Shown here one piece after another: positions 19,495 through 30,270 of a stretch of 64,000 bases of DNA. The translations under genes were made by a program, and so were the position numbers. Every line of letters starts with the position of its first letter. Within the stretch, counting starts at the first letter, position 1. The notes beneath the pieces were generated by a model. The model saw nothing but the letters and a program-made list of their open reading frames with translations, was not told the DNA's origin and did not search any database. Origin of the DNA: Alloascoidea africana (taxonomy: Eukaryota > Ascomycota > Alloascoideomycetes > Alloascoideales > Alloascoideaceae); contig JAKTTT010000001.1 in NCBI GenBank assembly GCA_030581615.1, positions 620,001 to 684,000 of the forward strand, given 5' to 3'.

Positions 19495-19899
19495 ATGGCC
19501 CCAAAGACTGCTGAAAAGAAACCTGCCTCCAAGGCCCCAGCTGAGAAGAAGCCTTCCACTGCCGGAAAGAAGACCGCAGCCCCAGTTGCTGACAAGAAGA
19601 AGAGAACCAAGACCAGAAAGGAGACCTACTCTTCATACATCTACAAGGTTCTTAAGCAGACACATCCAGACACTGGTATCACCACCAAGGCCATGTCCAT
19701 CATGAACTCATTCGTGAATGATATCTTTGAGCGAATTGCTACTGAAGCTTCCAAGCTCGCTGCCTACAACAAAAAGTCCACCATCTCTTCAAGAGAGATC
19801 CAGACGGCAGTCCGTCTCATTCTCCCTGGTGAATTGGCCAAGCACGCAGTTTCTGAGGGAACTAGAGCTGTTACCAAATACACAAACTCAAGCGAGTAA
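19495..19899 (+). CDS. HTB1: Histone H2B
   Basis: Core histone, 134 residues, intronless. It has a long Lys/Ala/Pro N-terminal tail ([13 protein letters not shown]), the [19 protein letters not shown] helix and loop, [22 protein letters not shown], and the C-terminal helix ending [15 protein letters not shown]. That last stretch contains the lysine that is ubiquitinated by Rad6-Bre1 in yeasts (AVTKYTNS context). The start ATG at 19495 follows an A-rich run, typical of highly expressed yeast genes, and the codon choice (many C-ending codons) also fits high expression. Confidence 0.99.
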   Translation: MAPKTAEKKPASKAPAEKKPSTAGKKTAAPVADKKKRTKTRKETYSSYIYKVLKQTHPDTGITTKAMSIMNSFVNDIFERIATEASKLAAYNKKSTISSREIQTAVRLILPGELAKHAVSEGTRAVTKYTNSSE

Positions 19900-20219
19900 A
19901 TAGATTGATATACTCTGGGTTTGGTTAGCTTTTCATGTTATTAATGGTTGTTACTTTGTATTATTATTTAGTTGAGACAACACTAATGAATATTGGGTTC
20001 TTTATAAAAAGTCATTGAAATTGTAGTTGTAATTGTCCTGTAGATCTGACTATATGTCGTTTCTTTCAAATTAGAACGCGAAACCATACACCCTCAAAAG
20101 ACCAACGACAGACTGTAATTTTCATCCCGTTCCCCATTTTACGCGCACACCACACCACAAATTTTTCACCAGAAAAGAAAAGCCACCCACCGATTCATCT
20201 CGATCAGAAAATCAGGACA
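19900..20219. promoter_or_regulatory. H2B terminator region and eIF3d promoter
   Basis: About 320 bp between two genes on the same strand. The first part is T-rich 3' sequence; the part just before 20220 is CA-rich leader sequence. No specific element recognised. Confidence 0.5.
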
Positions 20220-21902
20220 ATGGAAAACTCAATACCGTTTTCTCTTGCGAATCTGGCAAGCCCTTCAGACTCATGGGGTCCTCCTACTGCGATACCCGAA
20301 GCGCTAAGATTCTCTGACGTGCCATATGCGCCATTCTCCAAGGGAGACAAGTTGGGAAAGGCTGCTGATTGGAATACTGATTCTTCAAAAGATTCTAAAG
20401 ATCAGAAACGGAACCAGTATAATAGAGGACAGAGAGATCCTTTCCATGCATATGGTGCCTCTGTTGCCTCATCTTTCAATACTGAGGAGGCTGACGAAGG
20501 TTCTTCCTTCTCCCTGGTTGACAATACCAAACAGGCCAATAAACCCCGAACCCAAACTGTTTTGCGTAGAGGTGGCGGCATTGGTGGAGGCCGCGGTGGC
20601 GGTAATGCAAACAATGCTCGTGGTCCTAACCAGAGATACCAAGGACAGGGACAACGCGGTGGCGGCAATCAATGGAGGTATCAAAACTACTCCAGAGGTG
20701 GCTATAGGCGTTTTGGATGGAGAGATTACGACAAACCACAGCGGGTTCGAGATTCCAGTATTAAGATTGGTGAAGATTGGGAGCTAATAACAAACATTGA
20801 GTTCAACCGACTTTCAAAGCTGAATTTGGACGTGAAAGGTGCAGAGGATGTGGGCAATTACGGATACGTGTACTATTACAATGGCAAGATTGATAGAGCA
20901 AACGGAACCAAACTGGCTGTTCTTGACAGAAACATTTATAACCCAACGACTTCAGATGACCCCGTTATCCAAAAGTTTGCCGAGAAGGGAAACGCTACAG
21001 TGTTTGGAACAGACATTATCATTTCCCAGTTGATGTGTGCAGCAAGATCAGTCATTTCATGGGACATTATCGTCACCAAAAATGGTCAATCCGTTTATTT
21101 TGACAAGCGAGACGACAGTCCTCTCGACTATCTCACTGTGGATGAGAATGCCCATGATGCTCCTCCAGATTCAAACGACGACAACATCAACAACTCCACA
21201 CATCTCTCATTGGAGGCCACCTATATCAACCAAAACTTTACCGTGAACGCAATCAGTGAGTCCGGACCAAAGAAAGAATTTGCAAATCCAAACCCCTTTT
21301 TGGGACCTGATGAAGAGTCTGATCCAATTCTGGCACGCGGTTACAAGTACCGTAAATTTGCCCTGCCTTCCTCAAACTCAGAGGAAGAGCCCATCTACAT
21401 AATCCTGCGAACAGAGATCGATGCTGTGCAAAAGAACCCCATCTCTGGTCTGGAAACAGAAGTCTCCATCAAGGCTTTGAACCAGTACTCCTCAAGAAAC
21501 AGCTTTGATTGGAAAACCCAGCTCAGCTCTCACCGTGGTGCTATCGTGGCTGCTGAGATTAAAAAGAATGCCAACAAGTTTGCCAGATGGACAAACCAGG
21601 CCCTGCTCGCCGGTGCACAGACTTTCAAGCTTGGCTTTGTTGCTCGTACAAATCCAAAGGATAATTTGAAACACACAATCTTGGGCGTTGCTTCGTACCG
21701 ACCTGTGGACCTGGCCATGCAGATGAACCTGAACCTGAATAACGGTTGGGGTATTGTGAGGTCTATTATAGACATTGTGCTGGCACAAGAAGACGGCAGA
21801 TTTGTAATTGTGAAGGACCCCAATAATCCTGCTATCAAACTTTACAAGGTGCCTGAAGGTGATTTGGCTTCTGGTGGAATTGATGACGAAGAGGAAGATT
21901 AA
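20220..21902 (+). CDS. Translation initiation factor eIF3 subunit d
   Basis: Encodes 560 residues, intronless. eIF3d sits on the 40S subunit at the mRNA exit side and can bind caps on selected mRNAs. The family's opening motif is clear: SWGPPTAIPEALRFSDVPYAPFSKGDKLGKAADW. A Gly/Arg-rich stretch follows (about residues 115-165, RGGG and RGGY repeats). Then comes the conserved core (WELITNIEFNRLSKL, ISQLMCAARSVISWDIIV, VNAISESGPKKEFANPNPF) and an acidic C-terminus (DDEEED). Its length matches human eIF3d (548) and S. pombe Moe1 (567). S. cerevisiae lacks this subunit, so its presence is a useful lineage marker. Confidence 0.95.
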   Translation: MENSIPFSLANLASPSDSWGPPTAIPEALRFSDVPYAPFSKGDKLGKAADWNTDSSKDSKDQKRNQYNRGQRDPFHAYGASVASSFNTEEADEGSSFSLVDNTKQANKPRTQTVLRRGGGIGGGRGGGNANNARGPNQRYQGQGQRGGGNQWRYQNYSRGGYRRFGWRDYDKPQRVRDSSIKIGEDWELITNIEFNRLSKLNLDVKGAEDVGNYGYVYYYNGKIDRANGTKLAVLDRNIYNPTTSDDPVIQKFAEKGNATVFGTDIIISQLMCAARSVISWDIIVTKNGQSVYFDKRDDSPLDYLTVDENAHDAPPDSNDDNINNSTHLSLEATYINQNFTVNAISESGPKKEFANPNPFLGPDEESDPILARGYKYRKFALPSSNSEEEPIYIILRTEIDAVQKNPISGLETEVSIKALNQYSSRNSFDWKTQLSSHRGAIVAAEIKKNANKFARWTNQALLAGAQTFKLGFVARTNPKDNLKHTILGVASYRPVDLAMQMNLNLNNGWGIVRSIIDIVLAQEDGRFVIVKDPNNPAIKLYKVPEGDLASGGIDDEEED

Positions 21903-22063
21903 ACCATAGCTACATGACACATGATCATTTTCTTTAATCCAGTTTATTATTGCGTTTTTAAGGATTGTTTTTGGATATCCACGTACGTGCTCTCTGTGCG
22001 TTAGTAAAGAGCGGTTCATCATGGAGACATTTGATAGTCTACGAGCGTTTGAATCTCAATCAA

Positions 22064-23893
22064 TCAGAAATGCATAAAAGCATCTATTCCAATAATGTTG
22101 CCATATTTAGTATTCCCTACACCAAAGGACACCCATTTGTAGCCCTTATCATCGAGCCAGATCGTCAATGGCTTGCCTACTTTTTTATGCTCCGGAGAGT
22201 TTGAAGCTGGAACAATAGCATATAGCATCCGCCCACTGCTTTCAGAAACCTCTTTCTCAAATTCCAGTATGGTCTCGTGGACAAAGTCTACTGCATCATC
22301 GTAAAACAAGCCATGAAGTACAATAAACCATTCGTATTCTGGGAAATTCCTAATTTTGTAGAGCTCATCATTACACTTTTTCAGCCCATCGTAGTATCTG
22401 TCTTCAAGGTTAGCAGCTTTAATACTTAATCGCTTTGCCTCTCCCGAATTGTTATTGTGCCAAGCCAATGTTGACTGCTTGGCAAATTTCTTCCTCTGTT
22501 CTTCACTCTTGAGCGCAGAGTTCATATACTTCACCACTTTTGCCAATTTGGGATCATCGCCCGATTCCCAGGGTATCACTTTGGGTTTGCTTATTACATT
22601 TTTCGGCTTGATTATAGGGATAGCATAGGACACCTTGGGTATCGAAGAGCTTATTGGTGGCATAAAGGAAGGAATAAAGCTTGCCTTTGATGGATCAAAT
22701 TTGGTTTTGGTTTTCGATACCAGAGGCACAGCAGCAACTTCTTGCGTTTTCTCTGCAATCGCCAATTCATCATTTTCACAAGTATTCAATTTTGGTTCTT
22801 TGGCCTTTTGTTTCGCCAGTATGGGCTTTCCCAAACTGGGAAATTCCTCCTTTTCAGGAATTACTTTTGAAGGCATTTTGCTGCTGATGTGATCATCGGC
22901 ATGGACAACAGTATCACCATCAGCATCATTGATAGAAAGAGAGCTCATAAAATTCTGAGGAAACTCGTGCAAAAATGGGCAAGAGTCGCCAGCTACACAG
23001 CTGCCGCGCAGCCAATATCGACAAACGCGCCCTGAAATATCATGGCTGAACTTGCAATCAGCACGAAGGCATTCCCCATACTTTAGAAAATACGTACAGA
23101 GCTTGACATGGAATTGATCTGGATCAAAAGGACTTGGTTTTGATTTCTCTTCCAGTTTCTGTTTCTGCTCTTCTGACGTTGCACTGATGGGTTGGTTCTC
23201 CTTAGTGTTTGCGCTTGTCTTTTCTGCTTTCATCAAGTAGGACACGGTAGCTATAACATCGAAATCATTCACTCGAAGGCCGTTCAAAATATTTGCATCT
23301 GAAGTATTCTTTAAAATGTTGCGAAGCATGTGGAATGGTGTCGTTGTGGTCTGCTCTGATAGATACCTATAATCTCCATCCTTCGTATTCGAATACGAAA
23401 GATGAGGGCTTGGACTCGCAACAACCGGTGCTGAGGAAACAACCCCTTTATTGTTATCGTCATTAGCCACCGACCAGGTATCCAAAGGCATGAAAAACGG
23501 ATCAAAGCCACCTTCGTTTTCCAACTTTACCGCCGGCGCTCTTTTCGAAACCAATTCCTTCTCGCGCTTCATAAGCGCAGCCTCTTCCTCCTGCTCCTGC
23601 TGCCTACGCTTCTTTTCCAACTCTGCTCTCGTCGCCTCATCCGGAATAGTCGTCCAGGTGTTTGTCTTCGTCTCAACTTTCACAATTTTCGCAGTTGGTT
23701 CTTTGCTCTGTCGAGCATTCGCAAGTTGGGGGTCTTTGTGCCGCCAAAGAATATCCAGAATTACACGCTCTAACTGCCTGCCCTTGTACCCATATTCTTT
23801 TCTCACTATGTCCTCTATCTGGTCAATCTTGTCCTCTTCCAAAATTTGGTCGTCATCCAGAATAGCATTACACTGTTGCTGAATCTCTGCCAT
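22064..23893 (-). CDS. CCCH zinc-finger and Smr-domain protein
   Basis: 609 residues, intronless. Layout: an N-terminal helical region (ILDDDQILEEDK, VILDILWRHKD) typical of the fungal CCCH-Smr family; charged linkers; two CCCH fingers at about 260-310 (C-x8-C-x4-C-x3-H and C-x7-C-x5-C-x3-H); an EEFPSLGKP motif; a DUF1771 helix pair at about 455-520; and a C-terminal Smr domain at about 525-609. Relatives with DUF1771 plus Smr, such as Cue2, cut mRNA at stalled ribosomes. Here the usual D-x-H-G-L reads V-x-H-G-L (IVLHGLF), and the TGxGxH loop is not recognisable, so nuclease activity is doubtful. It is probably an RNA-binding factor in mRNA surveillance; that role is inference. Confidence 0.8.
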   Translation of the reverse strand: MAEIQQQCNAILDDDQILEEDKIDQIEDIVRKEYGYKGRQLERVILDILWRHKDPQLANARQSKEPTAKIVKVETKTNTWTTIPDEATRAELEKKRRQQEQEEEAALMKREKELVSKRAPAVKLENEGGFDPFFMPLDTWSVANDDNNKGVVSSAPVVASPSPHLSYSNTKDGDYRYLSEQTTTTPFHMLRNILKNTSDANILNGLRVNDFDVIATVSYLMKAEKTSANTKENQPISATSEEQKQKLEEKSKPSPFDPDQFHVKLCTYFLKYGECLRADCKFSHDISGRVCRYWLRGSCVAGDSCPFLHEFPQNFMSSLSINDADGDTVVHADDHISSKMPSKVIPEKEEFPSLGKPILAKQKAKEPKLNTCENDELAIAEKTQEVAAVPLVSKTKTKFDPSKASFIPSFMPPISSSIPKVSYAIPIIKPKNVISKPKVIPWESGDDPKLAKVVKYMNSALKSEEQRKKFAKQSTLAWHNNNSGEAKRLSIKAANLEDRYYDGLKKCNDELYKIRNFPEYEWFIVLHGLFYDDAVDFVHETILEFEKEVSESSGRMLYAIVPASNSPEHKKVGKPLTIWLDDKGYKWVSFGVGNTKYGNIIGIDAFMHF

Positions 23894-24110
23894 GGCTGGA
23901 TGGTTTCTTTACTGTTTCATAGGAGGTTTCTTCAATGTGTCTCTCTCCCCACACAAACACTTTTAGGAAATACACCCGTGCACCCGTAGGCATATTTGGG
24001 AACTTTCCTATCAACATTGCAAAAGTAGGAGGCTCCACTCTTGGAAAAACTAACTAAAAAACAGAAAACGAAGAACATAACAATAACAACAATGGTAACT
24101 ATCAAGTGAA

Positions 24111-26229
24111 CTAATTCAGCTGGTCAATAGGCAGCTCTACCGGTGGTCCTTGCTCTTCGACTCTATCACTACCAAGCACATATTCAGCCTTCCATCTTAT
24201 TTTTGGTTTTAAAGCTTGCATCCGTGAAACATTATCAACGTATACAATCTGGCGAATTCCATTTGCGGTGTTGGCTGGGATTCCAGTTGAACTCAGTGGG
24301 TTTAGGCGTAGTTTGAAGGCCTTGGTAACTGCAATCTGGAAAGAAAGGTCCTTAATTGGGTAGACCACGTCTGTGTTTGAGAATAGCACTTTAATGGAGA
24401 TTGATGTGTCTGTTTCTCTAGACAACACAAAAACAATTTTTAGTCGGCCCGAGTGGACTAATAGTTCGACGGGTTTTTGATCAACAGCCGCAGGAGTAGA
24501 GGTAGAAGGTGCTGAGGAAAATATCCCCCATTCATCATCGTTCATACCAGTGGTTGTGGCCGTGGTTGCTGAAGGTAACGACACAGGGAACGGACTGGGA
24601 GTTTTGGCTGTTTGAGACTGGGGGGAAGAATATAGAGCATTGAGAGAAGATAATGCATTATAGTTGGGCGAGGCAACTCTTCCTGGTGCCGGTTGAGGTG
24701 AAGAACTCGAGCTCGTAGATGTAACCAAATCAGACAACAAGTCGCCGTTTCCCTTTGAAGAGGAACTTGGGATCGCTGGGGCCAATGGAGCAGCTACAGG
24801 CGATGCGGTTCGGCTTAGGGATATTGGTCCACTCTGGTTAGATGCTGGGGCAAATGAAAGATCGCTCATCAAGTCGGCTATGCTATCTTTTTTACTAGAA
24901 CTGGTTGCAATGTCGTTATTCAAGCTATCATCAAAATCGATCAGATTCACAGACGCTGTTGGAGGGGCACTGCTGCTTGTGCTTTTATCGGTAGATAAGG
25001 CAGAGGCTTCTCCAACATTCACGTTCTTTGCCTTTTCATGCTCTCCATTCTTGAACAATGTGTATTTTGATACCAACGAATGAATTCTATCGCTTAAAGC
25101 CAACAATTTCGCAACAGCTTCTTCATCCTGCTTTTCCTCTTGCAAAATCTTTTCAATTTGAGGGATGGCACCTTTTAAAGAGGCAAACATCTCTGTGAGC
25201 GTCTCATTCTCTGATATTTTATCTCCAGGTTGGACTGCATCAAGCATCTCGGCAAACAAATCTGATTTACGGCGAACCTTGTCTAAATCTTCCGCAACTT
25301 GGGCTCGGTAGTCCGTACTGGCTTGGAATCCCGTCATGATTTTCATCAGTTTGTTGGCCTCCATCAAATCCGCAGGCTTGCCTCTCCTGATCAGCTCTTG
25401 CAACTTTGCAGACTGTGCCTCACGTTCCTCTTTCTCAATCTCAGCAGCCGATTTGAGTCTTTCGGAAGGGTTCAACACCGCAGCATCTTCGACGTTGATT
25501 TCTGGGAAGACGTAGCCTTTACAGGATAAAAGCCTGTGCATGTCTCTTATGTAACCCAGATCCTCTTTGAATCTACTAGTCTTACAAATTGTTTGGGACC
25601 ACTCTTCAATTTGCTCAAGGATTAGGGCCTGTACACGGGAGTAACGCATTGGAGGCTTCTCTGGGAATCTCTTGACCAATGCATTCAAGAACTCCTTACG
25701 TGAAATTTGGAGGTGGAATGGATAACCACAGTTTTTGACACAAATATCGAGAAGCTGGCATTGTGCGACGTGGCGTTAGCATCTTTATAGCAATTTTGAT
25801 CTCTTGAGGTGATATCAGAGTGACATAATATAAATTTGAAATCAAACAACAAAAAGCAATAGTTGATTGAGATACTTACTGCTAGGGCAAGCACAGCAAT
25901 ATGTGTGTTTCTGCTATTGATGAGCTTGACAATTGCAGTGGCTCCATCTCGAGGGCTTTAAACAGACGTGTTAGCAGTTCATTCACAAAACCAATGCTTA
26001 AACCCAATACTTACGCATTGGCCTTCTTCGAATTTATATAATCAGCAACTTCTAGATTCAATCCCAGGTTTGGTTCTAGGAAAGTTGGATTGCATGCCTT
26101 TTCGATATATCTCAAAAGCTTTGCATTGGGGTTTGCAGCACCCGAAGAAGATGAGCCGGCAGGATAGTCCACAGGAGCATCGTCTCCGACTCTGAATCGG
26201 TCTGTGTACGAAGAGCCTCTCCCAGACAT
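24111..26229 (-). CDS. GGA clathrin adaptor, three exons
   Basis: GGA proteins sort cargo from the trans-Golgi network with Arf and clathrin. Exons: 26229-26015, 25955-25880 and 25754-24111, 644 residues. The VHS domain spans all three exons (LLRYIEKACNPTFLEPN, then RDGATAIVKLINSRN, then VKNCGYPFHLQISRKEF), which fixes the splice sites. Intron 1 must end in TTTAAAG and intron 2 ends in CCAG. The GAT domain follows at about 200-330 (ANKLMKIMTGFQ, RKSDLFAEML), then a Ser/Ala-rich hinge with clathrin-box-like LIDFDD, and a GAE ear at about 530-644 (LKIVFVLSRE to WKAEYVLGS). S. cerevisiae Gga1 and Gga2 are 557 and 585 residues. IRC6, another adaptor-related gene, lies 6 kb away. Confidence 0.95.
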
Positions 26230-26420
26230 GGTTGTGGCGAGCTGGCGGCCAGAAAGAGGTGGACGATTAAGAGAGAAGGGAGACACACTTCCCGGATCTG
26301 GGCTGGGGGTGGTGTGGCCGGGTAAGCGGCTGGGACTCTGTAGAGTCCGCTTTTGGGAAATTGGGACACCTCCGGGACTTTTCCTCCACGGACCATTATA
26401 GAGAAAGAAGCAAAACAAAT
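26230..26420. promoter_or_regulatory. Bidirectional promoter, GGA/NRAMP
   Basis: 191 bp between two divergent start codons, GC-richer than its surroundings. No specific site recognised. Confidence 0.5.
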
Positions 26421-27992
26421 ATGTCTCCCGCTGGCACCCTCCGAGCCCAGGTATGGCGAGGACTGAATATCGCTCGCAAATATGTCTCTTTCATAGGCCC
26501 CGGAATCATGGTCAGCGTCAGCTACCTCGATCCCGGAAACTACAGCACTTCTGTGTCCGGAGGAGCAGCTTATGGATATAAACTATTGTTTGCAGTTTTT
26601 GTGTCCAGTGCCTGTGCTGTTGTTTTACAGACACTCTGTGTGAAGCTGGGGAGTGTCACCGGGTTGAATCTGGCCGAGAACTGTCGCAGACATTTGCCCC
26701 GGAAAGTGAACCTGGCCATCTACGTTTTGGCAGAGATTGCTATCATCGCTACAGATCTTGCCGAGGTGATCGGCACTGCAATCGGACTTGATCTTATTTT
26801 CCATATCCCGCTTGTTTATGGTCTTGTGCTGACTATAGCCGATGTGCTGGTCATCCTGATAGCGTACCAGCCCAACGGCGGCATAAAGATGGCTCGGCTG
26901 TTTGAGATATTTGTGTCCTTTTTTGTGCTTCTGACTTGTATTTGTTTTATCTTTGAGCTACGGGTTATCAATGTCCCAGATAAACGAGAAGTGTTCAGAG
27001 GAATCCTGCCTTCGAAAGCGTTGCTGGAAGAGAAGGGCCTTTACCTATCTCTGGCCATCCTTGGTGCGACCGTTATGCCCCACAGTCTGTATCTGGGGTC
27101 CGGTATCGTGCAGTCCAGACTGATGGACTATGACGAGAGACACGGCAAGTATCAACAGAGTCAGGGCGATGTCAGCGAAGAGAACGAGGAAGGAACCAAG
27201 GACATGCTATCAAAGGGAGACTTGGAGGTCAAATATAGACCGACTATCCAGGCGCTCCAGTATGCTATGAACTACTCTATAGCGGAGCTGATCATCTCCT
27301 TATTCACGATCGCAACTTTTGTGAACAGCGCCATTTTAATCGTCGCTGGTGCTACGCTTTCAGATACCCCCGAGGCCGAAGACGCGGATCTGTATTCTAT
27401 TTACAACATGCTTTCAGACTATTTGTCCCCAGCGGCGGGAAAGATATTTGGACTGGCGCTGCTCTTTTCCGGCCAGTCCTCGGGAATCGTATGCACCTTG
27501 GCGGGACAGATGGTCTCAGAAGGCTTTTTGCGCTGGTCTTTTGCACCATGGATACGAAGACTCATAACACGATCTCTTGCAATTGTCCCCTGTCTCGTCA
27601 TCTTTATGCTTGTTGGTGAAAGCGGTATTGGCAAAATGCTGAATCTTAGCCAGGTGGTGTTGTCTCTTCTCTTGCCTTTTGTCTCTGCTCCTTTAATTTA
27701 CTTTACTGCAAATTCCAAAATTATGAGCATTCCTGTTACCACCAGTTCGGGAACAAGCACTAGCATCACTAATGACACAGTGGATGAGACCACGGGGCTA
27801 ATTTCAAGAGACTCCAATAATCACAGAGCACCGGTTTTATCAGGTGCGGATGAAGAAGAAACGGTAAAATATATTGATTTCAGCAATGGGAAACTGCTAA
27901 ATTATGTTGGTGGAGGCATTTGGGCGGCAATTTCTTTCTTGAATATCTATCTAATCATTGCTATCGCAATGGGGAAAGATGTTCCACTTTAA
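26421..27992 (+). CDS. NRAMP-family metal transporter (SMF type)
   Basis: Encodes 523 residues, intronless, with about eleven or twelve membrane spans. It carries Mn2+, Fe2+ or related divalent metals with protons. The two family signatures that form the metal site are present: DPGNYSTS in the first span (residues about 36-43) and MPHSLYLGS in the sixth. The conserved LAENCRR loop and GQSSGIVCTLAGQ in a late span also fit. Loops contain acidic stretches (SEENEEG). Yeast paralogues Smf1 and Smf2 (plasma membrane and endosome) and Smf3 (vacuole) cannot be told apart here, so no number is given. The start at 26421 is the first ATG in frame. Confidence 0.93.
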   Translation: MSPAGTLRAQVWRGLNIARKYVSFIGPGIMVSVSYLDPGNYSTSVSGGAAYGYKLLFAVFVSSACAVVLQTLCVKLGSVTGLNLAENCRRHLPRKVNLAIYVLAEIAIIATDLAEVIGTAIGLDLIFHIPLVYGLVLTIADVLVILIAYQPNGGIKMARLFEIFVSFFVLLTCICFIFELRVINVPDKREVFRGILPSKALLEEKGLYLSLAILGATVMPHSLYLGSGIVQSRLMDYDERHGKYQQSQGDVSEENEEGTKDMLSKGDLEVKYRPTIQALQYAMNYSIAELIISLFTIATFVNSAILIVAGATLSDTPEAEDADLYSIYNMLSDYLSPAAGKIFGLALLFSGQSSGIVCTLAGQMVSEGFLRWSFAPWIRRLITRSLAIVPCLVIFMLVGESGIGKMLNLSQVVLSLLLPFVSAPLIYFTANSKIMSIPVTTSSGTSTSITNDTVDETTGLISRDSNNHRAPVLSGADEEETVKYIDFSNGKLLNYVGGGIWAAISFLNIYLIIAIAMGKDVPL

Positions 27993-28415
27993 TGTGTTCA
28001 TCAATACCCTTTACTTGTGTTTTATCTAGCTGCTGTTGTTTTAGTCATTTCATTTTTTTAATTATCACATTATTATAACATATTATCATTTGGCTGTATT
28101 CTTTTCTTATTTTTCTGCTATGGGGTTGTCATCTGTACCAGTACGCTCATACCGTCATATTTAGAATCAAAGAGGTTACATATATTATAAAATCAGTTTT
28201 AAGAGAAAATAAAAAAGAAGAATTACTAGGGATTTATTTAGATCAAGAACGTACGTTATAATATTCATACTACTACACTATTTCTTATTAACATGTGCTT
28301 CCTATAAACCCTTCTTCGCTTTGTTCAAGTTATCAAACAATAGTGGGGAGGGAAATTTGACATGCTCAAAACAAAATGATAAAAACATTCTAAACAAACG
28401 CAAACAAAATTATTT
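27993..28415. other. Convergent 3' intergenic
   Basis: AT-rich spacer between the NRAMP gene and RSC58. No gene-like frame. Confidence 0.6.
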
Positions 28416-30175
28416 TCATCTCCGGCTTCGTCTTCGTAAATTCTGTAAACGTTTGGAGTTCATCTGGTTCTGCCCTGGAGCAACGAGAGGAGGTAGGGTA
28501 CCGTTATAGTTGACCTTTTGCACGGGGAGATAATTGGACACTTTGAAAACAGACTTTAGTTGAGCAGGGGTGAAATCATCAACAACTTCAGCCAAAAGTC
28601 GTTCTACTTTGTAGTAGAGTTTCCGCTCCTCATCTGATGGGATCGACGGTATTGGTGCTTGTGGTGGTAGCTGCTGTGGGGAACCATTTGGACCGTTGCT
28701 TTTGGCTTTCTTCAAATTATGATCTATTATAGTTAAAAGTCGCTTTGTCCTGAGTTCTTCAAGTCGGAGAATTGTTTTACTTATGAGCTCCAACTCTGTT
28801 CCGTTCTCAAACGCTTCAATCTCATCATCTTCAATAGTGTTGCCCGGCGTCCAGTTGAAAAGGTTGGAATAGTTTAGAGGTTCGTTGGTCTTACCTTCTG
28901 AAGCAGTCAAATCTTCCGCCACTATCGAGTCTTTTGTTTTGGTTGTTCCGTTCTCTTCAGTCTTCAAATCGCTTGTCTTATCTATGGTTTCTTTTTCATT
29001 TGCCTCTTTCAGAGCTCTAGTACTTTGTCCGTTTACAGCCTCTTCCATCTTCTCATCCTTCGGCTCATCCGAGTCGTCAATATGCTTTACTTCTTGTTGA
29101 CCAATATGTTCAAACCAAGCAGATTGTACAGCTTCAGAACCAATTACTGCTCTATTTTGGTCCTTTGCAGGAGCAAAGCTCGCATAAGGGCCTTGGTCCA
29201 GCCATTTCGCGCTTTTTAGAACGTACGATGTTGGATGACTGAACTTGACCATAATCTCGGTTGGTGGGATTGAGGGATGTGGAACTCGTGAAACTTGGGG
29301 AGATATAAATCCAAGCTGGGGAGCCGGAACGCTCCTAGCCTGAGGGACAACTTTTGTAGTTGCAAAAGGAGCAGCTGTTAAAAAAGTTAGTTAAAGGTTC
29401 CATATTCAAGAGACAAGAATAGAAACTTACGTGAAGCCGTTTCTCGTTCATCTAGCGAAGATTTACCATTCAGGGACGAGAAAAGAGGACCATTTTGGCC
29501 AACGACATAGTATGCTTCACCATTTGCAGCTGAATACACAGTCGAAATCTTTACAAAGTCCTCTCCCAACTCTTCTTCAAACTCGGAGGACAAAATTTCA
29601 TTACTTCTCTGCTGTCGTGATGCCTTAAACTCTTGAATTTCCAATTGTAATCGATTTGCTTCACGTAGCAAAAGTTCAGTAGCCCATTTCATAAAGTTGT
29701 CCGCGTGGGCGTACACGGGAGAACCGACGGGGTTTGAAACAATAAGGGAAATTGAAGCGAGCTTCAGATCGTGGTAAATCTGGTAAACCCGTCGATAGTA
29801 ATGGCCGTTTAGCCTGTTGAAGATGGAGATTGTTTCTGCTTCAGGATTCGTTATTGGAGGATGGATAGAATAATCCTCGTTAATCCTCATCGGGTCAGGC
29901 TGGTAAATGTCGACAGGGAACCGGGCATTTAGAACGATTCCTTGTGGGTCCGCACTATTGTAGTAAAAACGTTAGCGCGATACAAACTTTGTGATGATAT
30001 TCGCAATTGATATTGCTATCAATTGATACGTACGCGGCAAGCGACGGTAACAGGTTCGACAGGAGGGACTGGAACGGGTGCTGTGACGGCTCTATTGCAA
30101 CGGCAAGCGTTAGTGGCGGATGGATCTCGGGGCCCATCTCACGGACAAGGCATCTCGCTACTCACGTATCGACAT
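28416..30175 (-). CDS. RSC58: RSC chromatin-remodelling subunit RSC58, four exons
   Basis: Rsc58 is a subunit of the RSC nucleosome remodeller in the nucleus. Exons: 30175-30166 (10 nt), 30091-30034, 29954-29431 and 29374-28416, 516 residues against 502 in S. cerevisiae. Donors are GTGAGT, GTACGT and GTAAGT; branch points CACTAAC, GCTAAC and ACTAAC; acceptors TAG, TAG and CAG; all phases agree. The N-terminus reads MSIQPSQHPFQSLLSNLLPSL. Conserved blocks are YQIYHDLKLASISLIV with FMKWATELLLREANRL (bromodomain-related region), FNWTPGNTIEDDEIEAFENG, EERKLYYKVERLLAEV and VQKVNYNGTLP. The C-terminus is basic (LRRRSRR), perhaps a nuclear or nucleosome contact. It lies 95 bp downstream of DHR1 on the same strand. 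Confidence 0.92.
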
Positions 30176-30270
30176 GTGTGTGGTGGTCGTGGATGGAAAA
30201 AGAAGGTGTGGTGCAAAGCCAGGTAGTGAGTCCCAAAAGAGGTGCACGGGTGTATTCTTTCTCTATCTAT

